A DNA stretch of 64,000 nt, taken from positions 6,853 to 70,852 of the forward strand of contig JAAAIG010000054.1 of NCBI GenBank assembly GCA_015852425.1. The letters run 5' to 3'. This DNA comes from Gryganskiella cystojenkinii. Lineage: Eukaryota; Mortierellomycota; Mortierellomycetes; Mortierellales; Mortierellaceae. Below, in pieces: positions 22,930 through 33,874 of the stretch (positions are counted from its first letter, which is position 1; each line of letters begins with the position of its first letter). A model generated the notes under the pieces. That model was not told the DNA's origin, ran no database searches, and was given only the letters and a program-made list of their open reading frames with translations. A program made the position numbers and the translations under genes.

Positions 22930-23680
22930 GCAAAAACAAAGGAACCAGTCGAGTTGCAACGCAACGACCTGCACCCAGGGCTATAGGTTGCCGAACTGCC
23001 ATCAAGAACCAACTTGATGAGAATCGATGCCTTCCAGGTATACGCTATCCCCTTCTCATCTCAACAGCCGAAGACAAAGAGAACAAAGGCCCCATGGGCG
23101 GCTGCACCCCTCTTGGAACAGTATGTCATCGATGTTCAACCAAGATGCCTCGCGTGCTTGCAAGTCAAAAAAATAAAGCCAATGGCCGTGCACTCTCACT
23201 CATACTCCGTTTCTCGTTTCTCGGTTCCTAAATTGCTTCTACCGAATTGGGACAAGCGAGTCATCTCGCGTACTTGCAAGACAACCAAGAGACCTCGCGC
23301 ACTTGCAAGTCAACAAGTCAAGAGAGATGCCTCTCATGATACCTTTTTGCACAAACCATTCCTAGGTTTAAAAAAAAATACCAGTGGACTATTGCATGCG
23401 CTCATGCTTGGTTAGAATCATGTCTCTATCACGATATCTTTTTGCACACACCAATTCCCGAGTAAAGAAAATAAAAAAGCCAATGTGGCGTCTTTCTCGC
23501 GAAACCTTTTTTGCACGTATCATTCCCAAGTTTGAAAAAAATGCCAAAGGACTATGCGTAAGCCCATACTTGGTTTCCAAAACTCGTTCTCTGCCATGTT
23601 GGGACAAGCTAGTAGTCGTGAGTCATTGCAGGACAAGCGAAGCATCTCCCTCAAAATGGCATACCTACATTGGCTCCATC
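22930..23680 (+). repeat. Imperfect repeats downstream of the piggyBac relic
   Basis: Two units at about 23338-23412 and 23500-23576 align over roughly 75 bp (CTTTTTTGCAC, then CATTCC, then an A run, then GGACTAT, then CATGCTTGGTT-like ends). A related shorter unit begins near 23434. Another pair, near 23240-23310 and 23600-23645, shares TTGGGACAAGC and GCAAGACAA-type words, and the phrase ACTTGCAAGTCAA recurs at 23155, 23270 and 23300. This looks like old tandem duplication, probably of transposon sequence. Confidence 0.5.
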
Positions 23681-23813
23681 CTCTGATAAAAAAAATGATA
23701 AACTTGTATCGAAGGTATTTTTCGTGCCATGCAAGTGTATAAAAGTTATGTAGTGCCAGTCCTCTTTTTCTCTTCTTTACCATCAATCTCAATCGAATCC
23801 CTCTCCTTTCAAC

Positions 23814-24644
23814 ATGACTGGTGCAAGTGCCTGCATTTACTACCATTGCGAGAAGGGACTCCTTGGTCCTGGTCAAGCGGTCACCAGATCCCAAAAGAAC
23901 CACGTCGCAGGATATCACTCAAATCAGCTTATCATCTTCATTTGCAAGTACACCGATCGACAGACCACTTTCAATCGACAGGTCGCAAGTGATATAGATT
24001 TTGTCTGCTATTACTCAGTTACTCTCACTCTGAACTCATCCCTACCATGTCACTACCAACTGTGCAAGGTTGCAAGGGACACCACCCTTTAGACTCTTGC
24101 GAAATGCAGTACTTCGATTCCCAGTGAAGGTGGAGCTGGGGCTACACCATCACATCCACCCATCGCAAGCAGCAACAGAATCGTAGTTTCCTGCCTTCCT
24201 GCGTCGGCGACTGACATATCGGAATCCAAGGTCGGGGAGTTATTGGAGGCAAAAATGATTGAGCGCTATCAAATCTTCTTGAAGTCTTTCACGGAGCTCA
24301 CACGGGTCCAACCAGCAAGCTCGTTTCTTCATTGGCTGAGAATCATATGTCGTTCGCCCCATGCCGAACAAAACACGAACTTTCAGCATGCTCTTATGGA
24401 TCAACGGCGTCAATCGTTTGACCAACAACAGGTGTACATCGAGCTTAAAAAGCGGTCTCAAGAACAGATATCGTCGGAGCAATCGCTCACAAGGACTGTA
24501 GTTAGAGCCTTCATCTCAACAAGACGCGAAAAGTCGCTCACTTTGGAGGTCAACGAGCAAACGCTCAAAAGTCTCCAATTTAACCCGTCCAACCGCATTT
24601 GTCCCGCTGAGGAAGAACCAAAGAATATCCAAGATGGAAATTAA
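23814..24644 (+). CDS. Hypothetical gene, possibly two exons (tentative)
   Basis: ATG 23814 opens a frame with a Cys/His-containing start (MTGASACIYYHCEKGLLGPG) and RSQKNHVAGYH. A second open stretch from about 24091 to 24644 reads EGGAGATPSHPP, a hydrophilic linker, then VGELLEAKMIERYQIF and a Gln/Arg-rich helical region ending IQDGN. An intron near 23980-24110 (acceptor AAATGCAG) could join them, but I cannot fix the donor. I recognise no family. It may equally be part of decayed transposon sequence. Confidence 0.25.
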
Positions 24645-25369
24645 CGAGCAAATGCTACGGAGCATCTTGTAAGACTCGGCCTAGAGTGTTTGTTCCGAAT
24701 GAACATGTATATATATCCTCGCCTTGCATGCTCATAGAGAGTTTACCTTTCTCGTCGTTCTTTGTCTTTGCCACCATCCGTACCAACCGCCTGCGTATTT
24801 TTCTGATGGACGTAAGAAAATGATGCCACGAACAGCGCTGAGTTACTGCCACGAACCAAACTTGGTCTTGAACAGGTTACATATATTAGGATACCATCAA
24901 TATGCTGTAGGAAACATTCTTCAACTTTTTCTACCGCCACTAAAATTTGCTGCACATCAAGAACTGGCGAACAGATTTAGGTACAGTGCATGTTTTGATT
25001 AATGTAAACAACGAGCGAGCGGGCAAGAGAAACTATGCCAAGCGAGTAGGTTGTTGCAGACAGAGGAAAAAAAGAAGGCGAGGGCTATCTGGTATTGGTA
25101 CCTATAGCAAAGTCAGGCAAAGGGTATACCTGCGGGAATTGCATTCGTGCTATTAGATGCGAGAGACCTTGAACGAGGCGGTCTTGAGAAAGAGTGCTCC
25201 AAAAAAGGATGCGATAGAGGTCGAGCACACGAGCATACGCCAGTGCTGCGACGCTTTCAGAGCCGTGCCAACAATCCTAGTTCTTGCTGTTCATGGTTCC
25301 TTCTGCGTCTGTTCGTCACAAGATTTCTCAGTCGTTGGGACTAGCGCAAATAAAAAATCAAAAAAGATA
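24645..25369. other. Gene-poor spacer
   Basis: No supported gene. Several short plus-strand frames shift into each other and match nothing I know. It continues the relic-rich tract from 22.4 kb. Confidence 0.3.
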
Positions 25370-25452
25370 TCCGAAAACCCGGATTTGAACCAGGGACCTA
25401 GAGATGACAGACAAACTACAGTCTCCCGCTCTACCAACTGAGCTATTTTCGG
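25370..25452 (-). tRNA. tRNA-Tyr (GUA) with 10-nt intron
   Basis: Minus-strand tRNA of 83 nt including an intron. The acceptor stem CCGAAAA pairs with TTTTCGG; the D arm TAGCTCAGTTGGTAGAGC is canonical. The anticodon GTA sits at positions 34-36 after CT; the stem GGAGA pairs with TCTCT. The intron TTTGTCTGTC (25406-25415) lies directly 3' of position 37, the standard eukaryotic site. The T arm has GGTTCAAATCC. Confidence 0.93.
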
Positions 25453-26282
25453 ATTTACTTGTTGAAGTCAGCGTTCTCTTCGACCAACAAGAACCAATAA
25501 CTCAAATTCCTATCACATGACATTGTATATCACGTGATATCACGTGTCTCTTTTGGACTCAACTTCTCCCACCAAGTTCAGCTCCCGGCGGGGCGGGTGG
25601 AGAATCTTTGGTGCTGTATAGTGCTCGGAGCCACCAAGCAACTTCAGACATAGTAAAATAAATCCCACCGGGCGAGGCTTTGCTTTAAAAAAAGTCTCTT
25701 TGGTACTATCACGCGAAACTTACAGAAAAATAGTACTCCAAGGTTCTGATCCAGCTTTGTGCGTGTGTTTTTTTGACCCGGGTAGGGGGGGGGGGGGAGA
25801 AAACTACCTTCGGTTCGAATCATGCAGGAGAGAGCTGAACCAAAGGATCAAGATATCAAGTTAGCGGGAATAGGACGGCCAAGGTAGGTTCGCGGGAAAT
25901 ACGCGGGATTATATGTAACCAGGCCGTCACAAGAAATAGCGGTTATCATGCATATTCCCAAAAAACAATGTCGTGGATTCCGGTCCGGATCCAGCTTGGT
26001 GCGCTTGTTTCTTGAACACGGTGGGCCGTGTTGGTACAGTGACGCCTGTCCAAAAATATAACTTTCTGGTGTTGAACTAGCCAGTCTTCCAAGTCGGATC
26101 ACGCTGAGAGCATGATATCTGCAGCATTTGGTCTACACACATCCCATCGAGTTTGAAAAGTATCTGAATATAATTATAAAACTTATAATATATATAAGTA
26201 GCAGGGGATTAGCACCATCTCATACCCATTGGGGGGGGGGGGGGGGGGGGGGGTTTATTTAAAAAAAAAAAAAAAAAAAAAA
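25453..26282. other. Spacer with diverged repeat pair and long G run
   Basis: A stretch around 25744-25785 (GATCCAGCTTTGTGCGTGTG then a T run and GACCCGGG) recurs in diverged form at about 25984-26025 (GATCCAGCTTGGTGCGCTTG then TTCTTGAACACGG). Two G runs are present, near 25788-25797 and a 22-base run at 26231-26252, the latter followed by an A run and then the gap. No gene is supported. Confidence 0.4.
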
Positions 26283-26343
26283 NNNNNNNNNNNNNNNNNN
26301 NNNNNNNNNNNNNNNNNNNNNNNNNNNNNNNNNNNNNNNNNNN
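26283..26343. other. Assembly gap (61 N)
   Basis: Sixty-one N follow a G run and an A run. The homopolymers probably blocked assembly. The true gap length is unknown. Confidence 0.98.
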
Positions 26344-26443
26344 GCACTCGCTCAAAGTACCATCTCAGGGTCAAAGATATCAGGTAAATTCGATTATGAA
26401 TTGAAGGGTTTAGTTGGTAGATTTATATATAAATATACAGGGT

Positions 26444-29400
26444 TCAATAGTATGGAGGGACCCGATGGACTGGACTGGGCGGACTTCCTGACCTTGTCCC
26501 GCCCTGTTGACTCCTAGGTGGCTGTTGCGCCATTGGCCTTTGCATGTTGTTGTCCCCATACTGTGTCTTGGGGACATAAGCAGACGAAGATGGGTAGTGT
26601 GTCTGAGGCCATTCCTGCTGCAGCCGCTCGACTGCGCGACGGATCGTACCCCGCATATCTTTTCGTTCAGGGAATCCAGGGTTCAAGAACGGTGCCCCAG
26701 AGGAAGTTGATTCTGAGATCGAATTGTCTGAGCCTGAAGATGTCGCCACTGGCTGTGCTCGTGCCCGCTGTGAGGGTTCATGTTGGATATCCTCGACTAC
26801 ATAATCGAAGTCTCGGAGTTGAGGGCGAGGCGACAATTGAGGAATATTTGAAGACGTGGCAGCAGCAACATTTGAAGAGGATGAAAAAGGACCTGGAATT
26901 GAGCCTCGAGGAACCTGGGGGATGAATTGAGTGTTCTCAGGGTAAAATTCAGGAGTCGTAGGACTAGGTTGATCCCGCATCATCTCTGCGCGGACTTCAT
27001 GATATGCAGCAGCAGAGGCGGCGTTGTTGGCATCGCCTTCGTTCTTGTGGTCAACCGTGGCAGTAGATGAGAGTGATTGCCTGTAAGACTTCGCAGAGTA
27101 ATTTCGGAGCCGGAATCCGTCCAGGTAATATCGCGAGAGTGTCCTTTCCAGACTCCACATCCGCTCATCCATACGCAGGTCAATCAATCGGATCAACTCG
27201 TCGACTTGTTCCTCTGGGTCATCGTAAGAGGCATCGAGCGGCTGCAGAGGTTGCAACGATCTCGACCCAGGTGCTCCCTGGTCCGAAAAGTAAAAGTTGG
27301 GTGCGTACTGGGTATCGAGCGAGTACCGTGACATCCTCGATTCCGCGGCTGCTGGATCCCCACCACTGCCGCCATCTCTCTCCGAGAACGAGACCACTCG
27401 ACCACCTCGGCTCAAGCTCGCTGCTCCTGTTGCAACTGCGTTCACATCAAAGGCACCACTGTACCGAGTTGTCGATCTTCGGTCTCGCGGACCCAGGTTG
27501 GTCTGTAGCGGAACATCGTCAAGATTGTCATCATTTTCCGCACTGGTATCCATCCGCGCAATCTGTTTTTGAATAAACACCTTGGCGGCTTCGAGGGGTT
27601 TCTTGGGCGGCTCATCGGGTTGTCCTCCGCTACGGAACCGTTTCGCGTTGGGCGAAGTCTGGAGGATGAAGCGTTGGACTACGCCCCAACTCTTGTACTT
27701 GCCATTTCCAAACAGGAAAATCCAGATCGCGAGGGCAATAGAGGCCATTCTATAAATATCCGAAAAAGGGGGAAGAAGAAAAGAAAAGAAAAGCGACAAG
27801 ATACGGTAAGGCGGAGAGAAAGGGATGGTAGAAACCCCAAACTAACGACCCCAAACCAATCAAGAAAAAGAAGCATCAAGGCCTAGCCCAAACAACGGGG
27901 TTCGCAGCACGATCAGCTCGATTTTTGCGTGTGTGAGGCTGCGCGCCTGAATCTTACCCTCCAATCGCTCCAGCCAGATCGACCCAGGTATAGCTCGGCT
28001 TATCGAAATAGCGAGTAACGAAAAACGTATCTGGAGACAACACGATGCGACCAATAACAGTTTGGTTCGCAAAAAATCCCGGACCCATGGTTCGAAGATT
28101 TTGCTGAATTTGAAAATAAAATAAACACAGGGGATTAATGATCTGCGACGTTTCCAAAGAAAAAAATAATGATATGACATGTTTATACTGCGGATCAAAC
28201 CTTTTGCATGGTGAAATGAGTCTGGATCGTAGTGTTCAATGGTATATGCTCACTGTAGACGAACGTCAGGGTATTGATCGAGGCTGGAGACGTCGAAAGG
28301 AGGATGAAAGATGCGTTAATCGTCAAAAGGAAAAATGTCGGACATTCTTTATAAGGGCTGGAGCTGTGGATTCTCGAAACACGACCACGCCTCTTTTACT
28401 TTTGTGATTTTCCACAGAGGATTTAAAAAACACTTACGGATTCCAGTCCAGATCGGTTGTTGGTCGCCTGGGGCGAGATTTCCATCCTATCGTTTGGTTA
28501 TCAGAAGATGTGGGCAAGGCAAGAATGTCAGAAAGTGTTAGCAACATTGTACACGACAGGATAACAGACAAACGACTGATACCGGGGCTTGACTTCACAC
28601 TCCTTACCCAGATGGCGATCGAGAGGCCGATGTCGTTCTGGCCCGTAAAGTTGGTGTTGCTCAACGCGACAATCACAACGGAATCAATGCAATCCTATTT
28701 TTTTTCATCCCAAGCAGTAGCGGTCACATGGATGATAGTACAAAAATAGGAGGAAGCACAGCCGGGCTTAGTATCCAAAACCAATGTCTCTGAGAGTTCA
28801 TAAAGTTCATAAACAAGTCAAGATCCTGACAAAAACTTACATCGTCGACTTCGCCTTCAGTGTTCTTTGCATACAGAAGGAGACCTTTGGGTTGGAGTAG
28901 CACGCATTTACCAGTCGTGGGCCAGTCGCCGTTCGCTCTCAAGGGCAGAGCACTTGCATTTTGAACGGTGTACATGCCTGAATGAAAGGGAGGAAAGCGC
29001 TAAACGAGGTGAGTATTTATTTTTTCCTCGGAAACTTGTGCTTCGCCACGCTTCAAAGTTTTGTCTTTCAATCTGATGTTGCGGTCGACATGCTCCGTCA
29101 ATGTCCACAACAAGACACTTGTTCGCCTGTTTGATTGTCCTCGTGCACACGTGGATCACACTCCACTTCAGGCGTCTCGGCGAAGGCACATCAAAAAATA
29201 AACAAAGAATTCCAAACAAACATACTCTTAGGGATATCGCGCACGGTATCGTTGGCTTTTCCGTTCGCAGAAGCGACTCCTCTATTGACCACTTGAACTT
29301 GAACTGCGTCAAGGAGACCTCCACAGACCAACGTCCCCGGGACAGGGATCCGACTGTCATCTGTCATGGTCACAGAGACGACTCTGACCTGTTTAAGGAT

Positions 29401-29544
29401 CGAGGTGACTTTGGGGACCAACGCCGCGATCAACGCTGCGACTGTGGCCGTCAAGAGGATCACGCGTAAGAGTAGTTCATTGGTGAGCGGGACGCCGCAT
29501 ATTGTTGGACGCCTCGGTCTCGAGAGGTACGAAAATTTGGCCAT
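26444..29544 (-). CDS. Two-TM membrane protein with extracytoplasmic domain and disordered tail
   Basis: Seven exons, complement(26444..27749, 27958..28103, 28201..28283, 28438..28486, 28608..28694, 28841..28977, 29226..29544), join in phase to 708 residues. A helix near residues 24-48 (LLLRVILLTATVAALIAALV) anchors the N terminus. The following 225 residues form a compact domain with N-glycosylation sequons (NAS, NFT, NQT) and motifs such as NTTIQTHFTMQK and YFDKPSYTWVDLAGAIGG. A second helix, MASIALAIWIFLFGNG, leads into about 400 residues of Ser/Pro/Arg-rich tail with an acidic VDELIRLIDLRMDERMW helix. The domain between the helices is therefore likely lumenal or extracellular. I recognise no named family. 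The fifth exon start was fixed at 28283 because nearer acceptors break the frame. Confidence 0.72.
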
Positions 29545-29759
29545 AGCGCGGCTATGTTTTGATTCTGTGCTTTCCGTGTGGGAATTAAGGTCCAAGAAAG
29601 TTTAAATGAGAAACACACTCGGTGAAAAAAGAAAACTGCAATGCTAGAATGTCGTTAAAGATCAGAATGTAAAAAAAGAGGATGCGGAGATCAAGACAAA
29701 AGAGAATGAGAATGGATCGTGCCAAAGAATGAGAATAGGCCAGAGGGGATGGAAAAGAG

Positions 29760-29765
<6 letters not shown>

Positions 29766-29806
<41 letters not shown>
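29766..29806. repeat. (AG)n dinucleotide microsatellite
   Basis: About twenty uninterrupted AG units, followed by an A run. It lies in the upstream region of the two-TM gene. Confidence 0.95.
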
Positions 29807-29811
<5 letters not shown>

Positions 29812-30067
29812 AAGGGCAAACTGTGGTTCAAAGGCAACAAGCACTCACGGTGAGGAAAAAACAGGAGTTGGGCGCGGGAAAATGGGGGACGTTTGTCGGT
29901 CTTGTCCAACTGGATGCTATTTCTGTTCGTGCAACGTAGTCAAACTTGCACTTGATAAAGATATCGAGCCAGCATCGCCACATGAAGAAGTCTTTCTATT
30001 CAATCACCCCCTTTCCCTAGCCATCAAGGTGAACGAAGGACCTTGGTATTGCATTGTTGGACACCTT

Positions 30068-30152
30068 TCCTTCGTTTTGGCACTGTTCTTTCGTTTTGGC
30101 ACTGTTCCTTCTTTTTTCACTGTTCCTTCTTTTTTCACAGTTCCTTCTTGTT
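30068..30152 (+). repeat. Short tandem repeat (about 19-21 bp units)
   Basis: Four imperfect units: two of the form CTTTCGTTTTGGCACTGTT and two of the form CCTTCTTTTTTCACTGTT, the last ending CACAGTT. They form a pyrimidine-rich array in non-coding sequence. Confidence 0.75.
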
Positions 30153-30608
30153 TTCCGAGCCAACAAAGGCACGAAGGTGAGTCGAGTTGCTATTGGTCAT
30201 TGCGCCAAGATGAACACTGTTCTAGACCTTTTTTTTTTTTGAATCCATTTTTTTTATAGGACTACACTGAGGGGTGGGTATCTGATGGAGCAAATGCCAT
30301 GCAATGAAAGGGTGAAGGGAGGGGGGAGATATCCTATTTACAAAGAGGATCGTTTGTGAAATATTTTTTTTTGGGGGGGACGGGGTGAAGGACGAAAACT
30401 GGAAAAGAATGAAAAGAGAGCAACACACCAAGGTCGCACAAGAGATGAAAATGACGTGCAGGGGAAGAGGCAAACGATCACAAGCATTTTGGCCAAGCAC
30501 AGCACTGCAGATTTGTTGTCGTGGGAGCGGTCGAGGAAAGAAGCAACATAGGGCGACCTGACTGGGCGAGGCCCTCCGGTAAGAGACAATCGCATCGAGC
30601 GTGCTTAT

Positions 30609-33600
30609 CTACAACCGCTCGTCCGCACCCTCATCCACTTCTTCGGCGTCGTCCTCGGACTTGCGCTCCCAACGGTCGACAGCGCGCAGAGCATACATCA
30701 GCTTGGCTTGCTTGCACGCCTCCATAACAATGATGTTGATGTGGCATCGTTCCTCGGGCCGGAGTTCAAAGCCCATGTTATCAAAGTCGTTCTTGTCCAC
30801 CTTGTTCACGTCAGACAGGTAAAGCTGACTCGAGGACTTTTGACCATCTGAATCCTCGATGGGTGAGGCCGCTTCTGCCATAGAGATGCCGTGACAGGCC
30901 TTGCGGATGTATCCCGCCAAGGTTGGGTTCAAGAATCTGGAGAGGTTGCGGTAGTTGTAGTCTTGGTGAAGAAGACCAAATAGTCGCAGGGTATAAAACC
31001 AAATCGCCTGACGGAAAGCAAACGTATCTACGCCACCCTCGTGTTGTTCCGCGTTGGCGTCAAAGAAGCTGAGGTCCGTAAAGTTCAAGGATTCTGTGAA
31101 CTCGTCTTCAAGGCTCTCGCTGAGTTCAGGCAAGCATTTAGAAAGGAGAGCGGACGCATCGTCCTCCCATCGGAACTCATCCACTCTGAAGACCTTGTAG
31201 CGACTCGAGTGGCAGTCAAAAAGTGCCGGCTCCACTTGGCATGACATGTCGAGGAAACGACTCATATCCTCCAGAACGGGTCTCAAAGTCTTCTCCTGTA
31301 GTTCAGTAGATGACATGGCATCGGTGTTCGATCCTGACGAAGGGGGTGAGATGATGCGAGGCTCTGGGGATGGGAAAGCTAAAAAAAAATACATGTTTTT
31401 CACAAATCACACTGATTAGCTCAAAGAATAACACAGTATCATTTCACGCCTCCATTGTGATTCTTGCAAGGACCTACTGTCTTCAATTTCCTCAAATCCA
31501 CGGGGCAAGTCAGAGCCGGGATTCTCGATGCCAGCACTAGCATCAGTGTCGCAGTCCTCGCCGTCAGTACCACAGGCCTCGTGTTCGGTCAGCAATCGCC
31601 TGATAAGCTCTGCAGTATGCAACTTTGATGTGGCCTCGTCATAGGTGCGCTTTGAGACCACAATAGGAGGCAAGGTGATTTGGTACTGGAATGGTGACTG
31701 TGTAGACTCACTGTGTTCCGATATCGCGTTGTTGGATTCCTTCGCATCCCCGTCCACCCGGGGAGATGGAAGCATAGAGAGCGGACTCATCGCACACTCC
31801 TCTGCTTTGCGCGCATTCTGAAACTTTGAGAGGTCGACAAAAGTGCCGCCCACCATATCGATCTCAGGAACTATACCGCAGGCAGCAACCAGCACACTGA
31901 TGCTGTGAACAGTCGACATGATGACCATCACCTGAGCCAACTCGCTCATCGTCCAGACATTGTGAGGGTTGTGGTTCGATTCGCGGCAGACCAGTTCCTG
32001 GATATGTCTAGGTTTGAGGAGCCATGGTTGATGAGCCATCAATCCATTTAGTTTCGCCAAGTTACGAATCTTTTGGGTCGTGAACTGGAGTCCATTAAGC
32101 CAAGTCGGGTCCCCGCCACTAGTCAAATAGTCGAGTTTCATCATAGAGACCATGTACTGGCAGTTATATTGCGAGGCAGCCTAAAGGTAAAGAAAAAAGG
32201 AGGAAAGTGGGACCAGGGGCGCACTACGTGTTAGTCTAAAAGAACCAACTAGTCAACATAGTTTTGAACAATGACGTGATGGTTCGCAGTCTGAATTTTT
32301 TTAAATCAGCCATAAATTCCGTCCGCTCTTTCAATCAGCCTCTAGTCCACTTGGCACCATGACTCGTGATGATGTCGACATGCTCTTTCGGTTCCCGTCT
32401 AACCCGATCTTATTATCCCATGCGGGGTTAGGAGTGGAGCCAATAAAAAAAACCGACTTACCATGATTGCGACATAGCAGCGCCAGGGCTTTGGGATAGG
32501 TCCAGGTCCATTCATCATGCAGGTTTGTGAGCTCTCAAACTTTTCCCAGAATGAAGGAAAGAAGGCTAGGATCCGGAACAAATTGCTGGTCCGACCATAA
32601 TTGAGAAACGTGTGGGTCATTATTTGCTTGGTGTTCTCGTCGGGGACACAGCCAACAGTCGGTGGCAAGGCGGTGTAAGGGAGAGTTGAGAGCGAGGACG
32701 ACGATGAGGATCGGTCTTTGGCTGAGAGTGTTGGAGAGGCGCATCGAGAGTTCTCTGGGCTGTCAAGCAAATAGATGTCCTTTGCATCGATGAAGAAGGA
32801 TGCGGAATTGTGGATCGGCTTTGGGATCGGGATATTGAAGGACTATTATGTAGCATAAAATGACGAAATAAAAACAAGGGTGAACATTCAGATCCCTTGC
32901 AATTTTTTTTTTCCTTTGTTGTTCTTTTTCCATTGTTGTTGTTTTTGTGTTCAAAAAAAAAAAAAAAAAAAAAAAATCGAAGCAAAGGAAAGCAGTAGGT
33001 GATGTGTAGCAGTAGAGGGTAGAGGAAGAATAAAGTGACTTTTTACCTCGAGATCCTTCAAGAGTCCCACGAGACAGATCTTGACATCTTTGTAGGGACA
33101 GCAGATCGAGAACCTCAAGATGGTCAAGATGTGGTGGCGCAATAGACGTGCAGCCTCGTCGACCTCTGCAACACGCTCCTCCAGGGGCGAGAGCTTGTCG
33201 GGAAGCGACCGGTTGAAATGCACATCTGGGTCGTTCTGAAAGTGGTAGCTGGATGCAGTACGCGGTGATGATGACAAAAGAGCTTGAGCGCCACTACTGC
33301 CCGATCCAGTCTCGACTGCCGATGTTGAGGACGAGGCCGAGTGAAGCGCACTGTTGGGTTGTGGCGAGCTAGTGAGAGGAGAGGATGAGGACATGGACGA
33401 GGACGCTTGCCTCGAGTGCGTTCGATGACTGCTGTCGCTGTTCTGTCGCTGAAAGGGGTGATGGCTCGTCGTACTCGTCGACGTGGAGATGGTCAGCTTT
33501 TCGAGTGAGAGGGTCGAGGTTGAGTTGTTATCCTGAGAAAAGAGAGCACCTTCGATGGAGCAGGGACCAGCCATGGCTCCGAGACCGGCAGCAGAGGTGG

Positions 33601-33874
33601 GACTGAAGGGAGGGGTGGGGTTGCCATGGAGACCAATGCTTGCAGCAGAGAAGGATCCAGGGCGAGAGAGATCCGCGAGGGCATTGTTGTCGGTGACCAC
33701 GCGTGCCCATTCGCTCACGATCTGGACAATGTTGTCGAGTGCGCGTGCTCTGTTGGAGGGATTGCTGTCGAGGAGGTCGTTGAAGAGGACGGCCCTGAAG
33801 CGCGAGTAGGTGACGGACGAGGAGGAGGAAGGGATTGGCCTGGGGAAGGGATCATCTATAGGCGACAGGAGCAT
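30609..33874 (-). CDS. Sestrin (PA26 family) homolog
   Basis: Four exons, complement(30609..31378, 31478..32180, 32462..32842, 33047..33874), are phase-consistent and give 893 residues, longer than animal sestrins (about 480-550) because of Ser-rich inserts. Sestrins are stress-induced proteins that inhibit TORC1 through GATOR2 and sense leucine. The conserved core spans exons 2-3: FLNYGRTSNLFRILAFFPSF, GPGPIPKPWRCYVAIMAAS, NCQYMV, LTSGGDPTWLNGL, KLNGLMAHQPWLL, WTMSELAQVMVIMSTVHS and VLVAACGIVPE. The C-terminal domain has FAFRQAIWFYTLRLFGLLHQ, then YNYRNLSRFLNPTLAGYIRK, as in animal proteins. Catalytic Cys and Tyr correspond to Cys410 and Tyr412, but the following His is Met417. Exon 3 donor GTAGGT at 31477 was chosen to keep phase. 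Start ATG 33874 is likely but not certain. Confidence 0.85.

Larger units (their letters stand above)
29545..30608. other. Spacer with (GA)n microsatellite and short tandem repeats
   Basis: About 1 kb between two minus-strand genes. It should hold the promoter of the two-TM gene and the 3' UTR of the sestrin gene. It contains a perfect (AG)n run and a pyrimidine-rich tandem repeat, listed separately. No gene is supported. Confidence 0.5.

Noticed and set aside
23150..23660. Recurring words considered as a CRISPR-like array
   Set aside because: Units are long, irregular and diverged, without constant repeats and unique spacers; the genome is eukaryotic.
24243..24644. Gln/Arg-rich frame considered as a transposase or DNA-binding domain
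   Set aside because: No catalytic or zinc-binding pattern is present; kept only as a low-confidence hypothetical.
26231..26282. G22 and A run as telomere or quadruplex feature
   Set aside because: A homopolymer directly next to an N gap is more likely an assembly or sequencing artefact.
28201..28252. Shorter version of exon 5 in the two-TM gene (acceptor at 28253)
   Set aside because: It has good AG context but forces an in-frame stop or the wrong phase; the acceptor at 28284 restores a continuous frame.
29766..29806. (AG)n run as a GAGA-type promoter element
   Set aside because: A simple microsatellite explains it; there is no evidence of factor binding in this lineage.
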